A stretch of 64,000 nt of DNA from Catellatospora methionotrophica (GCF_011297335.1 NZ_JAAOTJ010000001.1:1550001-1614000); one strand, 5' to 3'. Counted from the first letter of the stretch, positions 8,565 to 16,355 are shown. Made by a program: numbers and translations. The notes: a model not told the origin generated them from the sequence alone.

Positions 8565-8699
8565 ATTGTAACGTCGGCCCTGAGCTGCCCGACTCTCCCA
8601 GCTCGACAACTGTGCGGGTCGGGCGGCTCCCTGGAGACCGCCTCGCCGTGGCGGCAGAGTGACGACGCGGCGGGGCCCTTCCGTCCGCGAGAGGCCGTG

Positions 8700-8831
8700 A
8701 TGATCCGGATCGGCGAACCTCCCCGGCTCACCTACCGGCAGTGTGTGGTGCGGTGGATGGGCCGCCCGATTCTGCTCGCGGCTTTCCTGCCCTACGCCCT
8801 GCTCGTCGCCGTCCTCGCCCCGGTGATCTGA
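8700..8831 (+). CDS. Single-span membrane microprotein
   Basis: Forty-three residues from ATG 8700, with GAGAGG 5 bp before it. Residues 23-42 (RPILLAAFLPYALLVAVLAP) form one membrane helix. It is just upstream of the DUF397 gene and divergent from the GntR genes. Function unknown. Confidence 0.45.
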   Translation: MIRIGEPPRLTYRQCVVRWMGRPILLAAFLPYALLVAVLAPVI

Positions 8832-8865
8832 CCGGCCGCGTGTCGGCCTCACGTCTGGAGTAATC

Positions 8866-9090
8866 GTGGAGATCGAAACCAAGGGCTTCCGGGTCGACCT
8901 GACCGACGCCCGCTGGTTTAAGAGCACCAGGTCGGGCCCGAACTGCGACAACTGCGTCGAGGTCGCGTTCGTCGGCGGGGCCATCGCGATGCGGGACTCG
9001 AAGAATCCGACCGGCCCGGCACTGATCTTCACGCCGGACGAGTGGGACGCGTTTGTGGAAGGCGCGAAGGACGGCGAGTTCGACCTGTAA
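8866..9090 (+). CDS. DUF397 family protein
   Basis: The 74-residue protein starts at GTG 8866 with GGAG 6 bp upstream. It has the DUF397 signature: ARWFKSTRSGPNCDNCVEVAF, then IAMRDSKNP and a C-terminal F-x-PDEWDAF motif. In actinomycetes these small proteins are usually paired with XRE regulators (BldB/WhiJ-like systems). Here the partner may be one of the GntR genes, which is inference. Confidence 0.85.
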   Translation: MEIETKGFRVDLTDARWFKSTRSGPNCDNCVEVAFVGGAIAMRDSKNPTGPALIFTPDEWDAFVEGAKDGEFDL

Positions 9091-9147
9091 CCACCAGCGA
9101 GGGCGCGGCAGACGATGCCGCGCCCTTCACCTTTCCCGGAGGTAATG

Positions 9148-9408
9148 ATGGTCAGACGTGTACCAGAAGCCACCCAGCTCAACTGGGGTGCCGCCGCCGC
9201 CCGCGCACTCATCCGCATCGAAGGCAACCTCGCCGAGGTACGGGCCGGCGAGACGCTTCACCTACCGGACATCGGCGAGGCCACGATCCAGGCGGCGTGG
9301 GACAGCGGTACGCCGAAGCAGCCGACGCGCTGGGCGACATGCAAGGCCGCAGACGGGCGGGTTCACCACGTCATCGTGAGGCCCGGCGGTCCCGCTTCGC
9401 TTCGTTGA
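9148..9408 (+). CDS. Small hypothetical protein
   Basis: Starting at ATG 9148, with GGAGG 5 bp before it, gives 86 residues (MVRRVPEATQLNWGAAAARA). It is a soluble alpha/beta-looking protein without recognisable motifs. Its last 38 bp overlap the 3' end of the convergent HTH gene. Confidence 0.55.
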   Translation: MVRRVPEATQLNWGAAAARALIRIEGNLAEVRAGETLHLPDIGEATIQAAWDSGTPKQPTRWATCKAADGRVHHVIVRPGGPASLR

Positions 9409-9619
9409 CCGCTTCGCGTACCTGCGGGTTGAGCGCTTTACGGACGGTTTCTTTGCTGTAGCCGGTGATCTTCACGATGTCGACCTGCCGCATGCCCTCA
9501 TTGCGGGCGCGGCGCAGGCCCTCGTCTCGGACGCGAAGACGTTCCGCGTCTGCCGCGTCGAGCTGGGCCCCGGCCGCGTCGTAGGCGGCGATCAGGTCGC
9601 GCAGCTCGTCCTCGGTCAT
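9371..9619 (-). CDS. Small helix-turn-helix regulator
   Basis: The 82-residue protein starts at ATG 9619; a longer leaderless start at 9658 is possible since neither has a ribosome site. Residues 1-45 are a charged helix, and RQVDIVKITGYSKETVRKAL near 44-63 is a clear helix-turn-helix. It is divergent from the DUF2637-like gene, and a nested inverted repeat sits between them, so it probably regulates that promoter and its own. Confidence 0.6.
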   Translation of the reverse strand: MTEDELRDLIAAYDAAGAQLDAADAERLRVRDEGLRRARNEGMRQVDIVKITGYSKETVRKALNPQVREAVNEAKRDRRASR

Positions 9620-9671
9620 GTCGCGATGTTGGCAGGGGTGTATTGGCATGTCAACCATGGCTCATTCAGCT

Positions 9672-9712
9672 TAGGCCAACCCGGGGTTGCCAGACAACCC
9701 AGGGTTGGCCTA
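9672..9712. promoter_or_regulatory. Nested inverted-repeat operator and divergent promoters
   Basis: Outer arms TAGGCCAACCC (9672-9682) and GGGTTGGCCTA (9702-9712) enclose inner arms GGGTTG (9684-9689) and CAACCC (9695-9700), giving four GGGTTG half-sites. Rightward, TTGCCA (9687) and TACGGT (9711-9716) form a -35/-10 pair 18 bp apart, with the ATG of the next gene 6 nt after the -10. Leftward, TTGTCT and TAAGCT are also 18 bp apart. Both promoters overlap the operator. Confidence 0.6.
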
Positions 9713-9722
9713 CGGTTGTCCT

Positions 9723-10796
9723 ATGACGAACATCGCCGAGATCTGGACCTGGATCGAGACCAACAGCCAGACCGCCGCCACGCTGGCTGGCGGACTCATC
9801 GTGCTGGTCCTCGTTCTGCTCCTCGTTCGCGCCTTCCGCCGCGGCGGCGTCGACTCCGCGACCATGCTGATCGCCGCGCCGCTCGTCATCGCCTGGGAGG
9901 CCGAGGGCATCTTCGAGGTCCTCCTCGGCACAGACGCACCTTGGTTTCTCGCGCTCGCCGGGTGCGGTATGACCAGCATGGTCATGGTCAACCTGGGCGC
10001 GAAAGGCCACAAGCACTTCAAGAAGTACGGCACCATCGGGCCCAACGGGCGCACCGTCTGGTACCTCGCCATCCCCGTCGGTGTCATCGTCGCCGCATCG
10101 GCCACCACCGCGTCGATGCAGGGTCTGCGGATCCTAATCCCGGTCCTCGGCGCGACGCTGTGGTGGTCGGAGTACCGCCCAGATGAGGTCGACGGTGAGC
10201 GGCGTAAGCGCGGTGGTTCGTGGGTGTGGACACCGCGGCGAATCTTCGTTCGGTGGGGATGGATCAGCCCCAACCCGGACGACATCGTGACCCTTGCCCA
10301 CGACCGCGGTGTAAGGCGTCTCGTTCGCGCCCAGTACGCGCTCCAGTACGGCTGGTTTGGATCGCGCTCCTGGCGCGCCGGGCGCGTCCGCCGAGCAGCC
10401 CGAGACGCGAACGACGCGATGGTCCAGGCCGCCCACGAGCAGATGCGCCGCGTGAAGCTCGTCGTCGAAATGACCGCGCCCGACTACGAGCCTCCGCAGC
10501 CGGAGCAGGCCACGAAAAGCGCCGACGATGCAGCAGAAACACCGCACGAGCCCAAGCCCCGTACGAAGAGCAACCCGGCGCGGGCGAAGGCCGCAGGCAC
10601 CACCGCGAAGAAGTGGGTGCCGGCGGAAGACCTTGCCGCAGAGGTTCGCGCGTTCCAGCACCGCAACCCCGGTGCGTCTGTGGCGCAGGCGGCACGTGCC
10701 CTCGGGTACGACGTCCGGCACGTCCAGAAGACGGTGAAAGCGGCCGAGACCATCGCACCAAACACCGCACCCGCGATGGCGACCGCCACCGCGTAG
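9723..10796 (+). CDS. DUF2637/SpdB-like membrane protein of the transfer module
   Basis: The 357-residue protein starts at ATG 9723 with no ribosome site; the -10 box lies 6 nt upstream, so the mRNA may be leaderless. It has about four membrane helices in residues 20-155, then a basic cytoplasmic region and a linker rich in K, P and A (about 265-300). The C-terminus (AAEVRAFQHRNPG...VAQAARALGYDVRHVQKTVKAA) is a helix-turn-helix-like domain. Such DUF2637 proteins sit in AICE and plasmid spread loci; a role in intramycelial plasmid spread is inferred from this. Confidence 0.6.
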   Translation: MTNIAEIWTWIETNSQTAATLAGGLIVLVLVLLLVRAFRRGGVDSATMLIAAPLVIAWEAEGIFEVLLGTDAPWFLALAGCGMTSMVMVNLGAKGHKHFKKYGTIGPNGRTVWYLAIPVGVIVAASATTASMQGLRILIPVLGATLWWSEYRPDEVDGERRKRGGSWVWTPRRIFVRWGWISPNPDDIVTLAHDRGVRRLVRAQYALQYGWFGSRSWRAGRVRRAARDANDAMVQAAHEQMRRVKLVVEMTAPDYEPPQPEQATKSADDAAETPHEPKPRTKSNPARAKAAGTTAKKWVPAEDLAAEVRAFQHRNPGASVAQAARALGYDVRHVQKTVKAAETIAPNTAPAMATATA

Positions 10797-10830
10797 CAAG
10801 AACCCTCCCTACCCGAGGAAGGACCCCGCT

Positions 10831-10995
10831 ATGGGCCTGTTCAGCAGCAGGAAGAAGGAATGGACGTGCAGCGCCGGACAAGGCGGCTGGACGCTCACGG
10901 ACGTCTCAGGGGGCGGCCGGAAGACCGCGGCAATCCGGAAGGAGAACCCGACCCCGCCTCGCAAGGCGGGTCGGCTGCCCAATCGGCCAGCTTGA
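10831..10995 (+). CDS. Small basic hypothetical protein
   Basis: Fifty-four residues (MGLFSSRKKEWTCSAGQGGW start) with GAGGAAGG upstream. Basic C-terminus rich in K, R and P. No known family recognised; small genes in this position are typical of AICE operons. Confidence 0.5.
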   Translation: MGLFSSRKKEWTCSAGQGGWTLTDVSGGGRKTAAIRKENPTPPRKAGRLPNRPA

Positions 10996-11005
10996 CGGCC
11001 TCCGT

Positions 11006-11047
11006 GGGACCGGAACCAGCACGCCCGGTCCCCGCGGTGGCCGCCAG
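11006..11047 (+). repeat. Intergenic cassette, copy 1: hairpin plus GCGGTGGCCGCCAG
   Basis: A hairpin with 8-bp arms (11006-11013, 11025-11032) is followed 1 bp later by GCGGTGGCCGCCAG (11034-11047). The same arrangement recurs at 11809-11850. Confidence 0.5.
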
Positions 11048-11082
11048 ACAGGCGGTCGGCACCACCAGCCCTTGGAGAAGAC

Positions 11083-11229
11083 ATGGCGAAGTCCGAGAAG
11101 CACGCCCGCGACGAGAAGCACGCCGAGAACGTCGCCCGGAAGCACTTCGGAAAGGACGGCAACGGCGTCGGCCGGGAACTCGTGAACGAGAAGCCGACGC
11201 CCGACCGCACGCACATCCGCAAGAAGTAG
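11083..11229 (+). CDS. Highly charged small protein
   Basis: Forty-eight residues from ATG 11083 with GGAGAAG upstream. Sequence is dominated by K, E, R and H (MAKSEKHARDEKHAENVARK start), probably disordered or helical. Function unknown. Confidence 0.5.
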   Translation: MAKSEKHARDEKHAENVARKHFGKDGNGVGRELVNEKPTPDRTHIRKK

Positions 11230-11244
11230 CAGCTCCGGCAACTA

Positions 11245-11280
11245 CCGCGCGGGCTGGGACTCAGCACCCAGCCCGCGCGG
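11245..11280 (+). terminator. Perfect 14-bp hairpin
   Basis: Arms 11245-11258 and 11267-11280 pair fully around an 8-nt loop, 16 bp after the preceding stop. It could terminate or attenuate transcription into the kinase-like gene. Confidence 0.6.
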
Positions 11281-11315
11281 AGACCACAGAGCGGCCACCA
11301 CCGAGAGGAAAACTC

Positions 11316-11789
11316 ATGCCAACCCTCTACATCACGCGCGGGCTGCCCAGCTCGGGCAAGTCCACGTGGGCCGAGCAGCAGCAGGCCGCCGACCCGACGA
11401 TCAGCCTGGCTGGCCGGGACCGCGTACGCCGGATGCTCAGCCTGGCACCGTGGCCGTACGGCGACGAGGACGCCCTGGCCGAGGCGGAGCGGCGGTGCAC
11501 GATCGCCCAGGCTGCGGTCATCCGCCGCCTGCTGGAGGACGGATGCAGCGTCATCGTCGATGACACGTCCCTGCTCCGCTCGCACGTCGAGGGCCTGGCT
11601 GAGCTGGCCGAGGACTTGGAAGAGGTCGACGTCTACGTCGTCAGCCGATTCTTGGACGTGCCGGTCGAGGAGTGCATCCGGCGCGACGTCCTACGGCCTG
11701 AGGCCGAGCAGGCGGGCGCGGACCGCATCCGGGCGATGTGGCAGCGGCACCTCGACGACCTGGCCATGAGCAGCCTGCAAAGCCGCTGA
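11316..11789 (+). CDS. P-loop kinase-like protein (AAA_33 / polynucleotide-kinase type)
   Basis: A 157-residue protein with GAGAGG upstream. Walker A is GLPSSGKST at 9-17. D98-D99 in SVIVDDTSL fits Walker B, and CIRRDVLRP resembles the lid arginines. It matches the small AAA_33 or polynucleotide-kinase fold that phosphorylates nucleic-acid ends or small molecules. These occur in phages and integrative elements; the substrate here is unknown. Confidence 0.7.
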   Translation: MPTLYITRGLPSSGKSTWAEQQQAADPTISLAGRDRVRRMLSLAPWPYGDEDALAEAERRCTIAQAAVIRRLLEDGCSVIVDDTSLLRSHVEGLAELAEDLEEVDVYVVSRFLDVPVEECIRRDVLRPEAEQAGADRIRAMWQRHLDDLAMSSLQSR

Positions 11790-11808
11790 CCGTCCGGGCA
11801 GTCACCGT

Positions 11809-11850
11809 CGGGCCGGATCCTGCAGTCCCGGCCCGCGCGGTGGCCGCCAG
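11809..11850 (+). repeat. Intergenic cassette, copy 2: hairpin plus GCGGTGGCCGCCAG
   Basis: Arms of 8 bp (11809-11816, 11828-11835) form a hairpin and GCGGTGGCCGCCAG follows at 11837-11850, the same order and spacing as at 11006-11047. Confidence 0.5.
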
Positions 11851-11881
11851 CGGGGCGACCAGACACAGAAGGAGAGCAGCC

Positions 11882-12061
11882 ATGGCCAAGAAATTCCCCA
11901 CCGCGCAGGACATCTCCGCCGAGGCCAAGGCCCGTGGGCTGAACGCGCCGGGCAAGTTCGACGAGCGGACGGCGTTCATTGCAGCCCGGACGCGCGAGGT
12001 GGCCCTGGAGGAGCACATCTCCGAGCTGCGCGACATCGCCAAGCACGGCTACGGCATCTGA
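11882..12061 (+). CDS. Small hypothetical protein
   Basis: Fifty-nine residues from ATG 11882 with AAGGAGAG upstream. Helical, charged (MAKKFPTAQDISAEAKARGL start). No family recognised. It precedes the TraB-like gene in the same direction. Confidence 0.55.
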   Translation: MAKKFPTAQDISAEAKARGLNAPGKFDERTAFIAARTREVALEEHISELRDIAKHGYGI

Positions 12062-12072
12062 CCCGACCATGC

Positions 12073-12111
12073 GCGGGGCGCACCCCACCTAGACAGTCCG
12101 GTGCGCCCCGC
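12073..12111 (+). terminator. 12-bp hairpin before the TraB-like gene
   Basis: Arms 12073-12084 and 12100-12111 pair perfectly with a 15-nt loop. It may attenuate read-through into the translocase gene. Confidence 0.5.
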
Positions 12112-12138
12112 CTCCACCAGCAGATAGAGGACACCATC

Positions 12139-14187
12139 ATGACAATCGACCCGGACACCCCGGTCGACTGGGACGCCGAACTCGCCGACCTGGTCGAACC
12201 CACACCGGTCGACACCGCCGGCGACTACAGTGCGCCGAAGCACGCCGACCGTCAGCCGATCCTGCCGAAGTGGCTGCGCTCGACGGAGGCGTTCAAGGCG
12301 CAGATGCGCTGGGCCGCCGAGAACGCCGCGCACCGCGCCGGGTACCACGCGGTGCGCCTGCCGCTGTACGCCACGCGCCTCATCGCCCGGTCGCCCCGTG
12401 GCCTGGGGCGGGTGCTGCGCGGCTGGCTGGCGTGGATGCTGGACTGGGACGGACGCCAGGTCGTACGGTCCGCGGTCGCGGTGTCAGGCGACGGCATGGC
12501 CCGCAGCCAGTACGTGACCCTCGCCGATGAGCGTGGACGGCGAGTCGGGGCGAGGCTGCGGGCTTCCGGGCTGGGCGTGCTCGTGGCCGGTGCCGGGGGC
12601 GTGGCCGTGCTGGCGTCGCCCGCGTGGGTGCAACTGCTGACCGCGGGCCTGGCCGTGGCCAGCCTCGGTGCGGTTGGTGGCCGCCCTGACGCGCCGCTGG
12701 CCAGCTCCGCTGTCGTCACCAGCAGGGTCGCCAGGCTGCACAGCGAGACCGTCCAGCAGGCGCTGTTGTCTATCGGCATCGCCGGGATCAACCGTGCCCC
12801 GAAGTCGATCGGCTGGCCCGCCCCGATCCAGCGTGACGGCGCGGGCTGGCGGGCCGAGGTCGACCTGCCGCCGGGCGTGACCGCGGGCGACGTCATCGAG
12901 CGGCGCGAGGCCCTGGCGTCGGCGCTGTCGCGGCCGCTGGGCTGCGTGTGGCCGGAGGGCGCGCCGTCGGTGCACCCGGGGCGGCTGGTCCTATGGGTCG
13001 GTGACCGGGAGATGTCGAAGTCACCGAACCCGCCGTGGCCGCTGGCGAAGGCGGGCAGGGTGAACCTGTTCGAGCCGTTCGCGTTCGGCACGGATCCGCG
13101 CGGCCGGGCCGCCCCGGTCACGTTGATGTACGCATCGGCGGCGATCGGCTCCATCCCGCGCATGGGTAAGACGTTCAGCCTGCGTCTGCTGCTGCTGGCG
13201 GCGTGCCTGGACCTGAGGGCGCAGGTGTGGGCGTTCGACCTGAAAGGTACCGGCGACTTCCGTCCGTTGCAGCCGGTCGCGCACCGGTACCGGGCCGGCG
13301 ACGACGGCGAGGACATCGAGTACGCACTGGCCGCGTTGTCCGAGCTGCACACCGAGATGGGCCGCCGGACCCGCGTCCTGCGGGGTCTGCCGTCGGACCT
13401 GGTCCCGGAGTCGAAGGTCACCGACCAGCTCGCCGACAACACGCAGCTGGGCTTGTGCCCGGTCGTCGTCGGGGTGGACGAGTGCCAGCGCTGGTTCGAG
13501 CACCCGGAGCACGGCGAGGCTATCCAGGCGATTTGCGAGGACCTGGTGCGCCGCGGCCCGGCCGTCGGGATCATGATGCTGTTTGCGACCCAGCGCCCGG
13601 ACGCGAAGTCCTTGCCGCCGGTCATCAGCAGCAACGTCGTCCTGCGGTACGCGATGAAGGTCATGACCCACACCGCGAACGACATGATCCTCGGCTCCGG
13701 TGCCAGCAGCAGCGGCATCAAGGCCCACCAGTTCGCCCGCTCCGACCGGGGCATCGGCTACCTGGCTGGTGAGGGCGACGACCCGCAAATCGTCCGCACC
13801 CACTACGTCGACGCGGTCGTCGCGGAGCAGGTCGTCACCCGCGCCCGCGCGGCACGGGAGGCAGCGGGGACGCTGTCCGGCTACGCCCTCGGCGTCGAGC
13901 AGGACGTACAGGCCGGGCCGTCCCATGACGTGCTCGCCGACGTCCTGAGTGTCATTGCCGACAAGGCGTGGCTGGAGTCCATCGCTGAGCGGCTGGCCGA
14001 GCTCCGCCCCGCATACGAGGGCTGGGACAAGACCAACGTGTCGGCGGCGCTGCGGCCGTACGGCATCGTGCCGGCGCAGACGTGGCTGACCGATTCGGCG
14101 ACTGGCAAGGGCGCGAACCGGTACGGGGTCACGGCCGAGGCGATCCGCAGAGCAATCGCGGAGCGTGACGGAAAACGGCGCAAGTAG
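12139..14187 (+). CDS. FtsK/SpoIIIE-type DNA translocase, TraB/TraSA-like
   Basis: The 682-residue protein has the layout of the AICE conjugation protein TraB: a cytoplasmic N-terminus, membrane helices at about 143-182, and a motor domain. Walker A is GSIPRMGKT (337-345), Walker B PVVVGVDE (441-448), and ATQRPDA (483-489) is the FtsK sensor-like motif. A C-terminal winged-helix-like part (about 600-682) would recognise DNA. Such proteins form hexameric pores and move double-stranded DNA between mycelial cells without a relaxase. The CTAGCG repeats just downstream are in the position expected for its binding locus. It is the strongest evidence for a conjugative module here. Confidence 0.85.
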   Translation: MTIDPDTPVDWDAELADLVEPTPVDTAGDYSAPKHADRQPILPKWLRSTEAFKAQMRWAAENAAHRAGYHAVRLPLYATRLIARSPRGLGRVLRGWLAWMLDWDGRQVVRSAVAVSGDGMARSQYVTLADERGRRVGARLRASGLGVLVAGAGGVAVLASPAWVQLLTAGLAVASLGAVGGRPDAPLASSAVVTSRVARLHSETVQQALLSIGIAGINRAPKSIGWPAPIQRDGAGWRAEVDLPPGVTAGDVIERREALASALSRPLGCVWPEGAPSVHPGRLVLWVGDREMSKSPNPPWPLAKAGRVNLFEPFAFGTDPRGRAAPVTLMYASAAIGSIPRMGKTFSLRLLLLAACLDLRAQVWAFDLKGTGDFRPLQPVAHRYRAGDDGEDIEYALAALSELHTEMGRRTRVLRGLPSDLVPESKVTDQLADNTQLGLCPVVVGVDECQRWFEHPEHGEAIQAICEDLVRRGPAVGIMMLFATQRPDAKSLPPVISSNVVLRYAMKVMTHTANDMILGSGASSSGIKAHQFARSDRGIGYLAGEGDDPQIVRTHYVDAVVAEQVVTRARAAREAAGTLSGYALGVEQDVQAGPSHDVLADVLSVIADKAWLESIAERLAELRPAYEGWDKTNVSAALRPYGIVPAQTWLTDSATGKGANRYGVTAEAIRRAIAERDGKRRK

Positions 14188-14208
14188 ACGGCCCGAACTG
14201 GCCGCGAA

Positions 14209-14287
14209 TCTAGCGGCGGCGGCGCTAGGTCTAGCGCACCTGCTAGCGCATCGCATACTGCCTGACCAGCGGCCTAGTAACTAGCGA
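14209..14287 (+). repeat. Cluster of CTAGCG repeats downstream of traB-like gene (clt-like)
   Basis: Five copies of NCTAGCGN occur in 79 bp, starting 22 bp after the translocase stop: 14209-14216, 14222-14229 (inverted), 14230-14237, 14242-14249 and 14280-14287, plus a CCTAG at 14272. CTAG is rare in high-GC actinomycetes. TraB proteins of Streptomyces plasmids bind 8-bp repeats (clt/TRS) at the end of traB, so this is a candidate transfer locus. Confidence 0.55.
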
Positions 14288-14329
14288 GCATCCCGGCAGC
14301 ACCGCAGATCACACCCACGGAGGCACTTC

Positions 14330-14767
14330 ATGAACCCTCGGCAGAAGCTAGGAGCACCCCACGCCACCGTCACGGCGGGTAACGCCGAGGTGGTGCGCCG
14401 CGGCAACCAGGTCACCATCACGGGCACGCCCACTGCGGTCGGCAAGGTCCTCGACGAGATGAAGTCGGAGGGTCGGCTCGCCTGGTTTGAGGGCCCGGCC
14501 CGGACGCAGACGCCTGGCCGGGTCACCGTCAACGCCGGGCTGGTCCGGCAGCGGCCGTCGGCCCGCACGGTCGCGGCGGTCGCCGGCGGCGGGGCGGTCG
14601 TCCTGGGCGGTGTCGGCTGGGCCGTCTACGAGGTCGTAACGGCGATCGTCGAGCACGCCGCGGTCATCATCGGTGGCTTGCTGGTCGTCGTGGTCGTCTT
14701 GGTCGTCGTCGGCAAGGCGGCTGGCGGCGGCACGTTCAGTGGCACGTTTCAGGGGCGGATGGACTAG
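14330..14767 (+). CDS. Spd-like small membrane protein
   Basis: A 145-residue protein with two adjacent membrane helices (about 78-100 and 108-128), a soluble N-terminal domain (HATVTAGNAEVVRRGNQVTI) and a glycine-rich tail. It follows the TraB-like gene, like Spd spread proteins of Streptomyces plasmids, which help move plasmid along the mycelium. Family assignment is by position and topology only. Confidence 0.55.
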   Translation: MNPRQKLGAPHATVTAGNAEVVRRGNQVTITGTPTAVGKVLDEMKSEGRLAWFEGPARTQTPGRVTVNAGLVRQRPSARTVAAVAGGGAVVLGGVGWAVYEVVTAIVEHAAVIIGGLLVVVVVLVVVGKAAGGGTFSGTFQGRMD

Positions 14768-14849
14768 TGGGAGTTGATGGCGGGGGCGCATTGGGCTCTC
14801 CGCCAGGTGGTGGACTGGCAGCCGGGCGCGGATCGGGGATGATGCGGTG

Positions 14850-15089
14850 ATGAAGTGCGACGTCTGCGGACACCCCCGCCACGTTCCAACAGGTGCGTAC
14901 ATGCGGATGGGGTGCATCTCGAAGGGTTGTGGCTGCTTCCGGTACACCGACAAGGACGGGCAGCTGCTTCGTGTCGGCCCATCGGTCCGGTCGTCTCGTG
15001 AGCCCGAGGTGCGTCCGTCGCGCGGTAATCCGAAGGTGCAGCCGCCCGCTGGCCCGGACACGGGTTCTTCGCCGTCTGGTCCGAGGTGA
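14850..15089 (+). CDS. Small putative zinc-binding protein
   Basis: Seventy-nine residues (MKCDVCGHPRHVPTGAYMRM start). Cysteines in CDVC and CISKGCGC suggest a zinc ribbon; the C-terminal half is a P/R/S-rich tail. Its stop overlaps the GTG of the next gene (GTGA), indicating coupled translation. Confidence 0.5.
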   Translation: MKCDVCGHPRHVPTGAYMRMGCISKGCGCFRYTDKDGQLLRVGPSVRSSREPEVRPSRGNPKVQPPAGPDTGSSPSGPR

Positions 15090-15325
15090 CTGCCGTGGAC
15101 GAGGAACTGGCTGAGGTTCTGGCCGACACGTATGGGCTGACCACCCCAGACATGGTGTGGATGTTCACCGAGATCCACGGGATCGTGAGTGTCGCGCTGG
15201 CGCAGGAGGCGGACGGCGTGGCTGTGGACGTGGAGGAGATGGTGGCCCGGCATGTTCACGAGACGGTTAGTCGGCTTACGGGGGCGGACATTCCGGTGGA
15301 CAAAACCGGGCCCGAAATCGCGTAA
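15086..15325 (+). CDS. Small hypothetical protein coupled to the zinc-ribbon gene
   Basis: Starts at GTG 15086 within the stop of the previous gene. Seventy-nine residues, acidic and helical, MTAVDEELAEVLADTYGLTT start. No family recognised. Confidence 0.5.
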   Translation: MTAVDEELAEVLADTYGLTTPDMVWMFTEIHGIVSVALAQEADGVAVDVEEMVARHVHETVSRLTGADIPVDKTGPEIA

Positions 15326-15369
15326 CCGCAGGCCAGCATCCACAGCCCTGTGGACAAGACGGCGGACAT

Positions 15370-15398
15370 CGAGCCGCTGCCAATCCGGCGGCGGCTCG
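15370..15398 (+). terminator. Hairpin after the coupled gene pair
   Basis: Arms at 15370-15380 and 15388-15398 pair over 11 bp with one G-T wobble. It lies in a 215-bp gap with no gene; TTGACA at 15404-15409 is present but lacks a good -10 box. Confidence 0.45.
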
Positions 15399-15540
15399 CC
15401 TGATTGACACCCGCCCACAAGGTCCACATCGGCTCGCACATCCGTACAGGCTTTGTCCCCACCCCGGTACCACCCAGCATCACGGGCACCCGCCACGCCG
15501 AGACCGGGATACGGTCGCAGCCCGGCAAAGGAGGCGGACC

Positions 15541-15921
15541 ATGGACAACCTCAGCGACGGATACCTCGAATACGCCATCGTCACGACACTGCCCGACGGG
15601 TCGAAGTTCTACGAGCCCGAGCAGTCGAAGACGATCGCGCTTGGCCAAGCCGCGCGGATCACGCAGCACTCGCCCAACCTCCCGCCCGCCTACGTCGCAC
15701 GCCGCGTCGTGGTCGAGGGTCCGTGGGAGGAGGGGATTGTCGGCGATGACTGGGGCGTGAAGCGCACCTGGGACGACGGCTACTCGGAGGTTGAGGAGTT
15801 CGACTCACGGGCTCGTGCTGACCGGACCGCCAGCCTGTCCCCGGTGGCGAAGGAGACATGCAAGGCCGTGGTTGTGTCTCGGCGGGTGACAGTCAGCGAG
15901 TGGGTGCGCGACAGCGAATGA
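15541..15921 (+). CDS. Hypothetical protein
   Basis: A 126-residue soluble protein with a strong AAAGGAGG site upstream. It is beta-rich with tryptophans (VEGPWEEGIVGDDWGVKRTW). No family recognised. Confidence 0.6.
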   Translation: MDNLSDGYLEYAIVTTLPDGSKFYEPEQSKTIALGQAARITQHSPNLPPAYVARRVVVEGPWEEGIVGDDWGVKRTWDDGYSEVEEFDSRARADRTASLSPVAKETCKAVVVSRRVTVSEWVRDSE

Positions 15922-15925
15922 TCCG

Positions 15926-15957
15926 AAAGCCGCCCTCGCCACGGTGAGGGCGGCTTT
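15926..15957 (+). terminator. Rho-independent-like terminator
   Basis: A perfect 12-bp stem (15926-15937 with 15946-15957) with an 8-nt loop ends in TTT, 4 bp after the preceding stop. Confidence 0.8.
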
Positions 15958-15985
15958 GTGCTGTCCGACAGCTGACACAAGGGAC

Positions 15986-16023
15986 TGTAGACGCCCTACA
16001 CTTACATGTGTAGACTGCCTACA
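15986..16023 (+). promoter_or_regulatory. Operator pair 1 (TGTAGAC palindromes) carrying the promoter
   Basis: TGTAGACGCCCTACA (15986-16000) and TGTAGACTGCCTACA (16009-16023) are degenerate palindromes spaced 23 bp apart. The -35 (TAGACG, 15988) lies in the first and the -10 (TAGACT, 16011) in the second, 17 bp apart. The downstream ATG at 16023 is 6 nt after the -10, so the transcript is probably leaderless. Confidence 0.65.
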
Positions 16024-16346
16024 TGACGTTCTTCCGGATCCAGCCCGCAGACCGCGACACCGCACTCCTCCTCGACGAGGACAACTGGCAGTCGCGCAAC
16101 TGGAACGACGAGTGGGCCCCGGCCCGCCACGGCGTGTCCGTCTGCGGCTCGATCGACGGGCTCGTCGAGTACTTCCGCACCGCCGCCGGCTGGGTCGACG
16201 AGGCCTGCGTCGTCGTCGAACTGGACGGCTACCACTCGGACGACACCGACGAGGACGCCCACGCGGGCGCACTGCTCGTCTGCCCGACCCGGATCGTCTC
16301 CGTTACCCCGGTCAGCGCCGAGCTGATCGACCGCATCTACGCCTGA
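16023..16346 (+). CDS. Hypothetical protein under a palindromic operator
   Basis: A 107-residue acidic protein with no ribosome site; the start overlaps the operator. Pattern ARHGVSVCGSIDGLVEYF and WVDEACVVVELDG suggests an alpha/beta fold. No known family. It is followed after 9 bp by the HTH gene, probably in one operon. Confidence 0.55.
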   Translation: MTFFRIQPADRDTALLLDEDNWQSRNWNDEWAPARHGVSVCGSIDGLVEYFRTAAGWVDEACVVVELDGYHSDDTDEDAHAGALLVCPTRIVSVTPVSAELIDRIYA

Positions 16347-16355
16347 GGAGCCAGC

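Noticed and set aside
9148-9408. The 9145 ATG as start
   Set aside because: Only 2 bp after GGAGG; the ATG at 9148 has better spacing.
15404-15409. TTGACA as a promoter -35
   Set aside because: No TAnnnT box at 16-19 bp downstream.
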